Shown piece by piece: positions 22,906 through 31,112 of a stretch of 64,000 nucleotides of DNA. The notes below the pieces were generated by a model. The model ran no database searches, was not told the DNA's origin, and saw only the letters and a list, made by a program, of their open reading frames with translations. Position 1 is the first letter of the stretch. Every line of letters begins with the position of its first letter. The stretch covers positions 1 through 64,000 of the IMG/VR virus record IMGVR_UViG_3300043539_002606. One strand, 5' to 3'. The translations under genes and the position numbers were made by a program. The stretch comes from a virus.

Positions 22906-23557
22906 ATCTATAGACTAATTCTTCTTGATATTTTGTATCTGTATATGTTGCAATAATTTCATCGAGATTCTCATGAAATGCCTTTGCTATTTTCTTCATA
23001 TTCTGAAGATCACCACAATAAAAATTATCAACACCAATTACTGATCTGCTTAATCTTGGATGTCTAAAGACGAACTCTCTGGTAAAAATTAATTTATTGC
23101 ATATTGACATATTTGCTTGACATATTGGTCGGGTGAAATAGTCCCAACGTGTATTAATGATTCTAAAATAATCATCTGGTATTTTCTCTAATCCGCTGTG
23201 TATGCCAGCCCACATATTTTTCCAACTTATTTTTGGTATTTTACTTTGACAAATTTGACCATCAATCGTTTGATGTAGTTTTAATTTGCTATCATCAAGA
23301 ATCGTGATATTTTTAATAATATCCTTATGCTCAATAAAATAGTGTTCAATAAGATTTGGAGTAACAATCAATTTTGCACTATTATTGACTTCGCGATAGC
23401 TGCTATCAGCTTCAGCATATTTCCAACTTTGACAATAGACGTGTAAATCAACATCGCGTTTGCTTCTTAAATTTTGTACAAATTCCTTTAGACTTGGACT
23501 AAATAAGCCATCACGAATATGTCCTCGAATATAAAGGGCTATTTTGTGTTTGTTCAT
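22880..23557 (-). CDS. Glycosyltransferase-like protein
   Basis: A 225-residue protein beginning HKIALYIRGHIRDGLF, with DLHVYCQSWKYAEADSSYREV and YFRIINTRWDYFTRP. The opening beta-strand with RGHIR, the strand LHVY and the R-x-D-x-F segment resemble uncharacterised glycosyltransferase-like proteins of phages and marine bacteria. It overlaps the uvsW stop by an ATGA junction and overlaps glf downstream, so it is translated with both. With glf next door, transfer of galactofuranose is a reasonable guess for its activity; the acceptor (DNA base, capsid, or host surface glycan) is unknown. Confidence 0.6.
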   Translation of the reverse strand: MNKHKIALYIRGHIRDGLFSPSLKEFVQNLRSKRDVDLHVYCQSWKYAEADSSYREVNNSAKLIVTPNLIEHYFIEHKDIIKNITILDDSKLKLHQTIDGQICQSKIPKISWKNMWAGIHSGLEKIPDDYFRIINTRWDYFTRPICQANMSICNKLIFTREFVFRHPRLSRSVIGVDNFYCGDLQNMKKIAKAFHENLDEIIATYTDTKYQEELVYRYAKDNGIC

Positions 23558-25038
23558 ATCTTAACTGTATATATTTTGTAATTAAAGCCTTCTTTATCAT
23601 AGATAGCAACACGCTCTGCTCCATGCTTTAGGCTGAAGTTTTTCTTTTTCTTCCATGAGAAGTTATCGCTAATATCATAGACAGTGGTAGCTTGACCATT
23701 ATCGCTCAATCGCAGGCCACGACCAATGCTTTGTAGAATTTTAATTTGGCTTTTGGTTGGTGCTGCAAAAATAATATTATGCAAATTGCGTATATTAATG
23801 CCTGTGCTAAAAGTAGCGCTGCTCGCAACAATAACTGCATTTGACTCGCTCTCTACTTCTCCACGTACTTTTTCGCGAACATCTGTATCTGTTTCACCAC
23901 TGACATAATAGATCTTACGATCTGGCTCCGCTGCAACCAATGCAGCATGCAACGGCTTGCCATGTTTTACTACATAGTTGAAAATTACAAGTGTATTGCC
24001 TTTGAGGCCTCGAGCAAGATTAACAATAAACCTATTGCGGGCAGAATGAGAAATAATCACATCAATCTCGCTAGCATAATCAAGCTTGCTTACTGCCTTT
24101 TTAACTTCATCATCATAATCAAGCACGATGCAGTGTATATTCAACTCTGCAAGTGTCTTGCTCTCCATAAGAGCCTTTGTTGTTGTGACTTTAAATATTG
24201 GCCCAAAATGTCCAACAAGCACACGCTCATTGCATTTGCTGCCATCAAGTGTGCCCGTTGTGCCAATGCGATAGCTTGCATTGGTCAGTGTATTCATAAT
24301 TGTATTGAGACTCTTTGCTTTAAACTGATGTGCTTCATCCCCAACAATCATGCCATATTTTTTGAACCAACTTTCAGGACATGTGATTGCACTCTGCCAT
24401 GTTGTGATTGTCACTCGTGTGCCAGCAACTTCTTTTTCTTTGCCGCTATAGATGCGATGCACTAGTTTTTCAGAATCAAATTCATTATCATGAGTGCTAT
24501 AGTCTGCAAAATCGCTGGCTAGCTGTTCAACAAGACTGGTCGTTGGCACAACAACTAGTGCCTTTTCAGTCTCATGATCAATATACCAACGCAGCAGCAT
24601 ATAAATGATCAAGCTCTTGCCGCTGCCAGTTGGACTCAAGACAAGTGTTCTGCCGCTTGTCAAGCTTTGTACAACTGCTTCAACCTGATAATCATGTGGT
24701 GTTATGCTATTTCCACGAGCAGATAGATTTAATTTTGAAATATAGTCAATCACCTCTTGACGAGATGGCAAAGGAGCTCGCAAGCTGTCATCATAATCAA
24801 CTGCATAGCCTCGTTCTTTTGCAAATTTTGCTAGCTCACCAATCAAGCCATAAGGCAGTGTATGCGATCTTAAATTAAACAATCTGATTTTGCCATCCCA
24901 GAGTTTATTACGATATGCAGGAATAAACTTATAGCCTTCTGCATAAAACGTAAAATGCTCACCAAGCTCCATGAGTGCACCAGTATCGGCGCTTCTCACA
25001 AAGATCTCTGCTTCATTCTTTTTACTTAGTTTAAACAC
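23554..25038 (-). CDS. uvsW: UvsW, SF2 recombination helicase
   Basis: ATP-dependent helicase that unwinds branched DNA and R-loops, moving the phage from origin- to recombination-dependent replication. Seen: N-terminal double-stranded-DNA-binding region (YKFIPAYRNKLWDGKIRLF), Walker A SPTGSGKS near residue 135, DEAH-like GDEAHQF near 233, and motif VI SIGRGLRLS near 440. I place the start at GTG 25036-25038, overlapping the last bases of uvsY, because the longer frame (to 25134) lies inside uvsY and lacks family similarity. About 494 residues, as T4 UvsW (503). Confidence 0.93.
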   Translation of the reverse strand: MFKLSKKNEAEIFVRSADTGALMELGEHFTFYAEGYKFIPAYRNKLWDGKIRLFNLRSHTLPYGLIGELAKFAKERGYAVDYDDSLRAPLPSRQEVIDYISKLNLSARGNSITPHDYQVEAVVQSLTSGRTLVLSPTGSGKSLIIYMLLRWYIDHETEKALVVVPTTSLVEQLASDFADYSTHDNEFDSEKLVHRIYSGKEKEVAGTRVTITTWQSAITCPESWFKKYGMIVGDEAHQFKAKSLNTIMNTLTNASYRIGTTGTLDGSKCNERVLVGHFGPIFKVTTTKALMESKTLAELNIHCIVLDYDDEVKKAVSKLDYASEIDVIISHSARNRFIVNLARGLKGNTLVIFNYVVKHGKPLHAALVAAEPDRKIYYVSGETDTDVREKVRGEVESESNAVIVASSATFSTGINIRNLHNIIFAAPTKSQIKILQSIGRGLRLSDNGQATTVYDISDNFSWKKKKNFSLKHGAERVAIYDKEGFNYKIYTVKI

Positions 25039-25477
25039 CTGCTTGGAATCTCTTAAAGTCAATAATGTTCTTGATTGTTTGATGTCTCCAACGCAACGTA
25101 TCAAGTATTTCTTTGCATGTATCAACATACACACCTATATATTCACATGCCATTTTGCACTCACTGATGTCAGTGTCTGTGTTATAATACATATCCATAT
25201 CACCCTTAAGTGGTTTATTCATGCCATGAAATGGATCATATATCCAGCCTCGCGCATCCATTTCATCCTTTGTCATTTTGCCATTATAATAGAGCCACTT
25301 ATCTTTTTTAAGTATGGCAAGATCAAGCTCTTTCTTTTTTAATCTCAGTTTGGCAACTGTATGGAATTCAAGATATTTGCTATGCAGCATTGCACCTCGT
25401 AAGGTTGTTTCATCAAGCGCATGCTCACTAATCTTTGAATCATTTGCCCATTGTTTTAATAGCTCTTCGACATCCAT
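25031..25477 (-). CDS. uvsY: UvsY, recombination mediator
   Basis: Loads UvsX on single-stranded DNA covered by SSB. The 148-residue protein resembles T4 UvsY (137): MDVEELLKQWANDSKI, central MLHSKYLEFHTVAKLRLKK, a KDKWLYYNGKMT segment and the C-terminal TIKNIIDFKRFQAGV, each with a clear T4 counterpart in order. It lies between the tail-tube-like gene and uvsW, the order typical of T4-like phages. Confidence 0.88.
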   Translation of the reverse strand: MDVEELLKQWANDSKISEHALDETTLRGAMLHSKYLEFHTVAKLRLKKKELDLAILKKDKWLYYNGKMTKDEMDARGWIYDPFHGMNKPLKGDMDMYYNTDTDISECKMACEYIGVYVDTCKEILDTLRWRHQTIKNIIDFKRFQAGV

Positions 25478-25485
25478 GAATTTAT

Positions 25486-25944
25486 CTATACAAGATCAAA
25501 TTCGTCATAACTGAAACTTATGTCAAAGCTAGCATAGCCTGGCTCACCACTGCTATTAAATTCAATTGAGCTCAAACTGGTTGGAAATGCATTTGCAAAT
25601 CGAAAGCCGCGACTAACATTAAAATGGCTTGTTAGAGTCTCAATAGTGATATCAGTTGTTTTAATATCTGGTCCATCCTTTGCATTATGTTTAAGCCATG
25701 AGAAGCATTCGAGATATGCTGTCATCTTTTCATCACAAAGCAGTGTACAATTAAGAGCATCATATGTCAGGCTATTTCCAGGTGTAAATCCAGGCAAATT
25801 TCGATATTTAGTCGATATGGCTTCGCTCGAAACACCAGGTAAAGTAACACTAGTTGCAAAAAATGACAACTTTGGAAATTCATTTGTTCCGCCAATTATC
25901 ACGCGAAATTGACTATTGGCTAATAGGCTATTATCAATGCTCAT
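25486..25944 (-). CDS. Tail tube-like protein (gp19-family paralogue)
   Basis: A 152-residue protein with the tail-tube pattern: N-terminal strand FRVIIGG, ATSVTLPGVSS, YRNLPG, central LNCTLLCDEKMTAYLECFSWL and C-terminal FANAFPTSLSSIEFNSS...FDISFSYDEFDL. The same order of elements appears in the main gp19 at 31113-31673. T4 has gp19 paralogues in the tail (gp54 at the tube-baseplate junction), so this may cap or start the tube. In related marine T4-like phages a gp3-type tail terminator sits here, which is the main alternative. It has a late promoter and follows the gp23 terminator. Confidence 0.7.
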   Translation of the reverse strand: MSIDNSLLANSQFRVIIGGTNEFPKLSFFATSVTLPGVSSEAISTKYRNLPGFTPGNSLTYDALNCTLLCDEKMTAYLECFSWLKHNAKDGPDIKTTDITIETLTSHFNVSRGFRFANAFPTSLSSIEFNSSGEPGYASFDISFSYDEFDLV

Positions 25945-25949
25945 GACTA

Positions 25950-25957
25950 TATTTATG
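25950..25957 (-). promoter_or_regulatory. Late promoter for the tail tube-like gene
   Basis: CATAAATA on the minus strand, ending five bases before the ATG at 25944. Confidence 0.6.
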
Positions 25958-25960
25958 CAA

Positions 25961-25990
25961 AATAAAGCAGGGGAGCCGTAGCTCCCCTGC
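25961..25990 (-). terminator. Rho-independent terminator after gp23
   Basis: Perfect 10-bp stem GCAGGGGAGC/GCTCCCCTGC with a 4-base loop (25967-25990), followed on the minus strand by TTTATTTT. A second small CGTCC/GGACG hairpin lies at 25998-26016. Confidence 0.88.
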
Positions 25991-26026
25991 TGGGTTTCGT
26001 CCTAAGGTAAATGGACGTTAAGTTAA

Positions 26027-27337
26027 TTAGAATCCGTATTGACCGGAGAAGTTAGGCTCACCGCTGTTGATGTTAGTCACGCTAAAGTTACGGAAGTAAA
26101 CGTTAGAATTTTCAGTGATTGCACCAAGAGTGTTTGTTGGACCAGAACCTGCGCTGAATGGGTTAGCAACTAGACCGTAACGAGTCTTGAAGCCAATTTT
26201 TGGCTGGAAGCTTGCTTGGTCAACTGCACGAACCATAGTAAGTGGTACATATGGGCAGTAGTAGATACCTGCGTCATAAGCATTCGAACCTTTGAAACCA
26301 ACAGTGATATAATCAGCTGTGCTATAAGGGTCGATGAATACTTTAAGACGGCCATTGATGATACCAGCAAATGTGTTGCCAGTGTCGTCAACGTTAAGGC
26401 TTGTTGACAATGCTGGAGCATAGTCAAGTACACCTGCTGCTGCAAGAGCGCTAGCTACGTTGCTTGAGCAGATAACGAAGTTACCTTTACCACGACGTGT
26501 TGCTTTAGCAATCGCGTTAGCTTCTTTTTCAATTTGGAAAAGAAGAGACTTGAATTTTTCAACAGCCCAACGACCGTCTGCATCAACTGCAAGGTCAAAG
26601 TCACCGCTGATACCACCTGTGCTAGCAGACCAGTTGATCTTGTTGATAACCTCACGGTTGATTTCAGCAAGAATTTCTGTGCTCAAGATGTTAGCAAGTT
26701 CAGTTTCAGCGTCAAGGCCGTGAACACTCTTAAGGTCTTGTGCAAGCTCCATTGAGTATTCAGCTTTAAGCTGACGAGTTTTAGCTTCAACAATGCATTT
26801 TTCGATTGTGAAACCCATTTCGCCTGAAATGTTACCTTCACCAGCAGAACGCTCAAGGCCTTGACCAGTTGGTGTACCGGATGTACCAGAGAATGCGGTG
26901 TTAGCTTCATTGAAAAGCGCTTCTGGGTTATTAGCGTTACCACCAGTTGATTGAGTTGCGTCAAGACCATCACCTTTTCCTGCTGCGTCATGGCTATTGT
27001 AACGAGACTTCATCGCAAAGATAAGACCTGTTGGTCCTGTCATTGGCTGAACGCCAGCTACGTCATAAGCGATAAGGTTAGGCATCGCGCGGCGTACAAG
27101 GCTGATGAGAACTGGATCCCAGCGATCAACACCTGCACCTTGATAGTTACCGCCTTGGGCGCTAACATCAGTTTCAGTTAGGTATTGTGCTTGTTCGCGA
27201 GCCTCACGAGCTGCTTTTTGTTGGTTTTCCAAAAGAACAGCAGTTACACTCTTACGATATGTGTCTGCGAATTTTGGTGCGTCGGCAGCCTCAAGAATAG
27301 GTGCCCATTTTTTTTCTAGTGCTTCTGATTTAAACAT
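26027..27337 (-). CDS. 23: Major capsid protein, T4 gp23
   Basis: Main head shell protein, 436 residues (T4 precursor: 521). Typical gp23 segments include LIAYDVAGVQPMTGPTGLIFAM near residues 90-110, the YSMELAQDLKSVHGLDAE segment and CYYCPY-type C-terminal region (GIYYCPYVPLTMVRA). Residues 1-55 form the N-terminal delta domain; the site QYLTE/TDVS after residue 55 fits gp21 protease cleavage. Adjacent to scaffold gp22 and followed by a strong terminator, as expected for the most abundant transcript. Confidence 0.97.
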   Translation of the reverse strand: MFKSEALEKKWAPILEAADAPKFADTYRKSVTAVLLENQQKAAREAREQAQYLTETDVSAQGGNYQGAGVDRWDPVLISLVRRAMPNLIAYDVAGVQPMTGPTGLIFAMKSRYNSHDAAGKGDGLDATQSTGGNANNPEALFNEANTAFSGTSGTPTGQGLERSAGEGNISGEMGFTIEKCIVEAKTRQLKAEYSMELAQDLKSVHGLDAETELANILSTEILAEINREVINKINWSASTGGISGDFDLAVDADGRWAVEKFKSLLFQIEKEANAIAKATRRGKGNFVICSSNVASALAAAGVLDYAPALSTSLNVDDTGNTFAGIINGRLKVFIDPYSTADYITVGFKGSNAYDAGIYYCPYVPLTMVRAVDQASFQPKIGFKTRYGLVANPFSAGSGPTNTLGAITENSNVYFRNFSVTNINSGEPNFSGQYGF

Positions 27338-27366
27338 AGTAGTTATTTTGTTTTTTAGTTTGGGAA

Positions 27367-28506
27367 TTAGTAAGTAACGCTTTTATTCATTGCGTTAAGT
27401 GCTTTTAGGTATTGTGACATCTCAGGATCAAGTTTAGTTTGTTCTAAAATTTGGCCTTCGACGATTGTTTCAATTTCAGAATCTTCGTATTCGGAAGTTT
27501 CTTCGGTTAGAGTTTTCTTTGTTTTATTCTTTGAACTCTTGTTCGTAAAATAAAACTCTTTAAGGGTTTTAACCTTATCTGCAAATGTGTTTTCACTTGT
27601 AAATTCAACGCTCTCTGCAAGCTTCTTCAAACGAAGTGCTTCAGTTTGTGTCAAATCTTCGCATGCTTCTTCAATTGCTTTTGCGCGAGATAGATCTTCT
27701 ACTTTTTCAACAAGACCGCCAAGTAGTTCAAGTGATCGACCAAGTTTGGTTTCAACCTCTTGTTTTTCCTCTTCAAGTTTTGCGAATAGGTCAAGCTTGC
27801 TAGCTGGAACTTCAACATAGCTTTCAGTGAAGAGAGTCTTCAATGAGCCCATGAAGTTTTCAGCAATCTCTGTACGAAGGCTGCTTTCAATTGCAACTTG
27901 ATTTTCTTTCATCCATTGCTGTACAGCATAGGTGAGATAGCCATCAATTTGCTCTGTAAGAGAGTCTTCAACAAATGATACTGCTTCTTCTAGACGACGA
28001 GTGTAAGATTTTTTAAGACCTTCTCTAATGGTGCGAAGTTGTGATTTAACCTCAGCTTCGAAAATAAGGGCAGCTTTGCTCTTAAATTCTTCAGTAAGAC
28101 CAGCTTCACTTTCGATTAGATTGCTAACGTTAGTAAGATCGACTTTGAAGTTTTCATATTGTTCTTCAACTTCTTCCTCATCTTCTTCCTCATCTTCGTC
28201 TTCTTCTTTAGATTCGCCTTCAGACTTCATTTCGTCCTCGTCTTCTTCTTCAGATTCTTCTTCAGATTCTTCTTCATCTTCGCCTTCAGACATGTCATAA
28301 TCACAGGAAGCTTCATCAACTTCTTCCTCATCTTCTTTGTCTTCGCCTTCAGACTTCATTTCATCTTCGTCCTCGTCTTCTTCAAGATCATCTTCGTCCT
28401 CATCGCGCGCTTCTTCCTGAGACTGATAGTCGGACTCATCAAGAGCGAGCAAATCAGAATCAACAATATCTTCGATAAGATCTTTTAGTTTTGATTTTTG
28501 TTTCAT
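27367..28506 (-). CDS. 22: Prohead scaffold (core) protein, T4 gp22
   Basis: Internal scaffold around which gp23 assembles; degraded by gp21 during maturation. The 379-residue protein has an extremely acidic segment (residues about 30-115) made of repeats containing DEDEMKSEGE, then a helical region and several L-T-E sites (GLTE, SLTE, TLTE) suited to gp21 cleavage. The T4 protein is about 269 residues; the extra length lies mainly in the acidic repeats. The position between gp21 and gp23 fixes the call. An 88-base leader without SD precedes the ATG. Confidence 0.9.
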   Translation of the reverse strand: MKQKSKLKDLIEDIVDSDLLALDESDYQSQEEARDEDEDDLEEDEDEDEMKSEGEDKEDEEEVDEASCDYDMSEGEDEEESEEESEEEDEDEMKSEGESKEEDEDEEEDEEEVEEQYENFKVDLTNVSNLIESEAGLTEEFKSKAALIFEAEVKSQLRTIREGLKKSYTRRLEEAVSFVEDSLTEQIDGYLTYAVQQWMKENQVAIESSLRTEIAENFMGSLKTLFTESYVEVPASKLDLFAKLEEEKQEVETKLGRSLELLGGLVEKVEDLSRAKAIEEACEDLTQTEALRLKKLAESVEFTSENTFADKVKTLKEFYFTNKSSKNKTKKTLTEETSEYEDSEIETIVEGQILEQTKLDPEMSQYLKALNAMNKSVTY

Positions 28507-28594
28507 CTATTTTGTTTTCGTTGTTGAGAGGAGGTTTATCCTCAGTCTCACATTTTCACCTTTCCCATACTAAATTCAAATAATCCATAATATA

Positions 28595-29248
28595 TTAAAA
28601 CTTGACTGAAATTTCAGTCAAGAAATCTTTGAAAATTTTAGCTTGCTGTTCAACAAGTTGTTTCTTATTAAGCTTTTTAATTTTTTTAACTGCTTGTTCT
28701 GCAGCAACAGCAACAATCTCGTTGCCTTTATAGAAATATTCAACGCCTTCCATGATGCCATTAACAAATGCACTTGGTGCGCTTGGATCCTGTACAATAT
28801 CAACTGTAGCAAGAATAAAGTCGTCATTAACTTTACTTGTGCCTTCAGTTTGACTAACACTGCCCATACCTCGGCTTGATACACCGAGCTGACAACCACC
28901 TTCAAGTAAACCTTTTGCGATGTTGCCCATAGGTGTGTTTAGGATAAGAGCTTTGCCATAGACATCGTTTTTATCCCAACGCAATTCAGTGATGCGGTGA
29001 CTTACTTTATCGAGATTAATTGCTGGACCTTCGGGGTGATTAAGCTCACCAACTGCACGGCCTTTTGAAACATATTCTTTTACATAACGATCAACAGCAG
29101 ACTCAAGAACCGCTTTAGGATAGATTCGTCCATTGCGATTTTTTTGCTCTGCTTGCATGAAAATACCTTCGATGATATATTTCTTATCACCCTTCTCACC
29201 TTCAGTAAGAAACTTAATATTTTCGTTATGTTCAGTAATTAACTTCAT
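28595..29248 (-). CDS. 21: Prohead protease, T4 gp21
   Basis: Serine-type maturation protease of the herpesvirus/T4 fold, 217 residues (T4: 212). Catalytic elements are ELNHP near residue 70 (His) and GVSSRG near 123 (Ser), with RNGRIYPK and HRITELRW between them, as in the family. It contains its own L-T-E sites (FLTE/GEKG near the N-terminus, FLTE near the C-terminus), fitting self-processing. A late promoter lies ten bases upstream. Confidence 0.95.
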   Translation of the reverse strand: MKLITEHNENIKFLTEGEKGDKKYIIEGIFMQAEQKNRNGRIYPKAVLESAVDRYVKEYVSKGRAVGELNHPEGPAINLDKVSHRITELRWDKNDVYGKALILNTPMGNIAKGLLEGGCQLGVSSRGMGSVSQTEGTSKVNDDFILATVDIVQDPSAPSAFVNGIMEGVEYFYKGNEIVAVAAEQAVKKIKKLNKKQLVEQQAKIFKDFLTEISVKF

Positions 29249-29258
29249 CTCTGATCTT

Positions 29259-29266
29259 TATTTATA
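29259..29266 (-). promoter_or_regulatory. Late promoter for gp21
   Basis: Perfect TATAAATA on the minus strand, ten bases before the gp21 ATG. Confidence 0.65.
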
Positions 29267-29278
29267 TAAAATCACTTT

Positions 29279-29434
29279 TCAACTTTCACTGTTGAAAACT
29301 TTATTTGCAACTTCAACTCTTTGTTGATCAATCGCAACTGCAATTTTATCCTTTAGGATTTGATCAAGACGCAAATTAGCAATCTCCATCTTATTATCCT
29401 GCACATCATGTATTAGACTCTTTACTTCGCTCAT
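29279..29434 (-). CDS. 67: Prohead core protein, gp67-like
   Basis: A short frame of 51 codons (ATG 29432-29434, stop 29279-29281) beginning MSEVKSLIHDVQDNK. The segment LDQILKDKIAVAIDQQRVEVANKVF resembles the helical part of T4 gp67, a prohead core protein encoded between gp20 and gp21, which is exactly its place here. It lacks the long acidic tail of T4 gp67. An AATAAATA late-type element lies seven bases before the ATG. Confidence 0.7.
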   Translation of the reverse strand: MSEVKSLIHDVQDNKMEIANLRLDQILKDKIAVAIDQQRVEVANKVFNSES

Positions 29435-29441
29435 AACTTTT

Positions 29442-29449
29442 TATTTATT
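29442..29449 (-). promoter_or_regulatory. Possible late promoter for the gp67-like gene
   Basis: AATAAATA on the minus strand, seven bases before the ATG at 29434. Confidence 0.4.
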
Positions 29450-29457
29450 TGTTTAAT

Positions 29458-31062
29458 TTATGCTTCTTCTGGAGGAGCTTCATCCGCCGGTTCTTCTTCA
29501 GCACCGGCATCAATTTCAGGCTCAGGAGATTCATCTGCTCCAAAATCCATGCCGCTATCACCTCCAAAGTCATCAGCCGACGGCTCTTCTTTTTTACCTC
29601 CAGCTTTTGCTTCAGCATTTTCGCTATCCATACGCTCAATATCTTCATCGCTTTGATTGAGAATATTGCTGCGTACCCATTTTTCGCTATAATATTTTCC
29701 AATATATTGTTCAATGCTGCTTAATACTTCAAGACGATCTTTAATAATCTCGAACTCTTTAATCTCACTGAAATAGTTGTCTTCAATAAAGTCAACACTA
29801 ATATTCTCGCGAATGATTTTCCATTCTTCAGGTGTGCAAACATTTTTTAGGATGCATTGTACACGCAGTGCATTAATAAAGAGCAAGCTAAATTTGCGGC
29901 GCAGTTTATTAACGAATTTCTGAAACTTAACCTCTTCACGAGTAATCTCAGAGACACGACCAATGTTATAGGCATTATCAGCATCAAGACGACCAGCTGG
30001 TACGTTAAGAGCTCTATATAGTTTTTTCTGGAAAAAGACGATATCTTCAATCTGACCCAAGTTTTCTCCACCTGGCAATGTTTGAATCTCTGTGCCTCTG
30101 CCGCCTTCGCGACGTGGCAACCAGAAATCCTCCATGATATTCATGCTCTTGCGATCTTCTCGAACTTCACCGCTGCTAGCATCATATACAAGCTTGTTTT
30201 TATATTTGCCCATGATGCCTTGCACATATTCTTCAGCTTTGCCTTTTGGCAAGTTGCCTACATCAATATAAAAGATACGACGTTCTGGTGCACGAGAGAT
30301 ACGATAGATAACCAAGCTATCCTCCATGATACGCAACTGATTCACAAGCTTAATGCACTTATGCAAATAGCTAATTGAAAACGCTCCGCTCTCATCAAGC
30401 AAGCCGCTTGGCACATAACATATGCTATCAACGTGAATTTTTAATGCATCGCTGCTAGTATGAATGTCTTCAGTATAGAGATAATATTCATCACTAACAA
30501 ACTTAACGCGAGTGCCAGTTTCTTTGTTTGTTCGAGTTGTTACCTCTTTGACTTTTTTCATTTTAAGAGGGTCAATGAGACGCATCTCTTGAACACCTTT
30601 TTCAACTTTTTCATTATCAACAACAAGGTGATAATAGAGTTTGCCGTCAACATACCAACGGCGGAAAATATCATGGCCATCAAAGTTGAAGTTTAGCATC
30701 TTAACGATGTTATCAAACTCATCGCGTAATCGATTTTTAATTTCATCAGGATAGTCAAGACTATCAAGCGTTAGTGTAACTGGTGTTTTATCGCTATCAC
30801 TAATAATTGCTGCATTAACAATATCGCTAACAGCAAGGTCACACTCAGGTTGAGCAGCTGCCATACGATATTTTAGGATAAGACCTTTTTCATCGTTGAC
30901 ATTAATGTCATCCATATTCAACACATGCCCATAATAAGCACTTGTCATGCTGCCATTGATTTCAATGGTGCCGTCAGTTGAAATTGGGGTAGAAAAGCCT
31001 TCTATTGTTTTTGACTTTCCAGCTTCTACAGCTTTACCTATTTCGAATCCAAAAATCTTCAT
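29458..31062 (-). CDS. 20: Portal vertex protein, T4 gp20
   Basis: Dodecameric portal through which DNA enters and leaves the head; 534 residues (T4: 524). Recognisable blocks are YRMAAAQPECDLAVSDIVNAA, LYYHLVVDNEKVEKGVQEMR, RISRAPERRIFYIDVGNLPK and NVPAGRLDADNAYNIGRVSEI, all conserved in gp20. The C-terminal 40 residues are very acidic. Its ATG is preceded by a stable hairpin and no SD. Confidence 0.97.
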   Translation of the reverse strand: MKIFGFEIGKAVEAGKSKTIEGFSTPISTDGTIEINGSMTSAYYGHVLNMDDINVNDEKGLILKYRMAAAQPECDLAVSDIVNAAIISDSDKTPVTLTLDSLDYPDEIKNRLRDEFDNIVKMLNFNFDGHDIFRRWYVDGKLYYHLVVDNEKVEKGVQEMRLIDPLKMKKVKEVTTRTNKETGTRVKFVSDEYYLYTEDIHTSSDALKIHVDSICYVPSGLLDESGAFSISYLHKCIKLVNQLRIMEDSLVIYRISRAPERRIFYIDVGNLPKGKAEEYVQGIMGKYKNKLVYDASSGEVREDRKSMNIMEDFWLPRREGGRGTEIQTLPGGENLGQIEDIVFFQKKLYRALNVPAGRLDADNAYNIGRVSEITREEVKFQKFVNKLRRKFSLLFINALRVQCILKNVCTPEEWKIIRENISVDFIEDNYFSEIKEFEIIKDRLEVLSSIEQYIGKYYSEKWVRSNILNQSDEDIERMDSENAEAKAGGKKEEPSADDFGGDSGMDFGADESPEPEIDAGAEEEPADEAPPEEA

Positions 31063-31073
31063 AAAGTATATAT

Positions 31074-31095
31074 GCGGGGGTTTTTCAACCCCCGC
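31074..31095 (-). terminator. Stable hairpin between gp19 and gp20
   Basis: Nine-bp stem GCGGGGGTT/AACCCCCGC capped by a GAAA-type loop on the minus strand. No T run follows, so it may mark a processing or stabilising element that separates expression of gp19 from gp20, rather than a true terminator. Confidence 0.55.
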
Positions 31096-31112
31096 AGTAG
31101 AATATCATTTAA

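Noticed and set aside
25039-25134. N-terminal extension of uvsW into uvsY
   Set aside because: The added 32 residues lie wholly inside uvsY, do not resemble the UvsW N-terminus, and a GTG start at 25036-25038 fits the junction better.
28028-28488. Plus-strand frames rich in Ser or Phe opposite gp22
   Set aside because: They are the complement of the Glu/Asp repeats of the scaffold protein and have no independent support.
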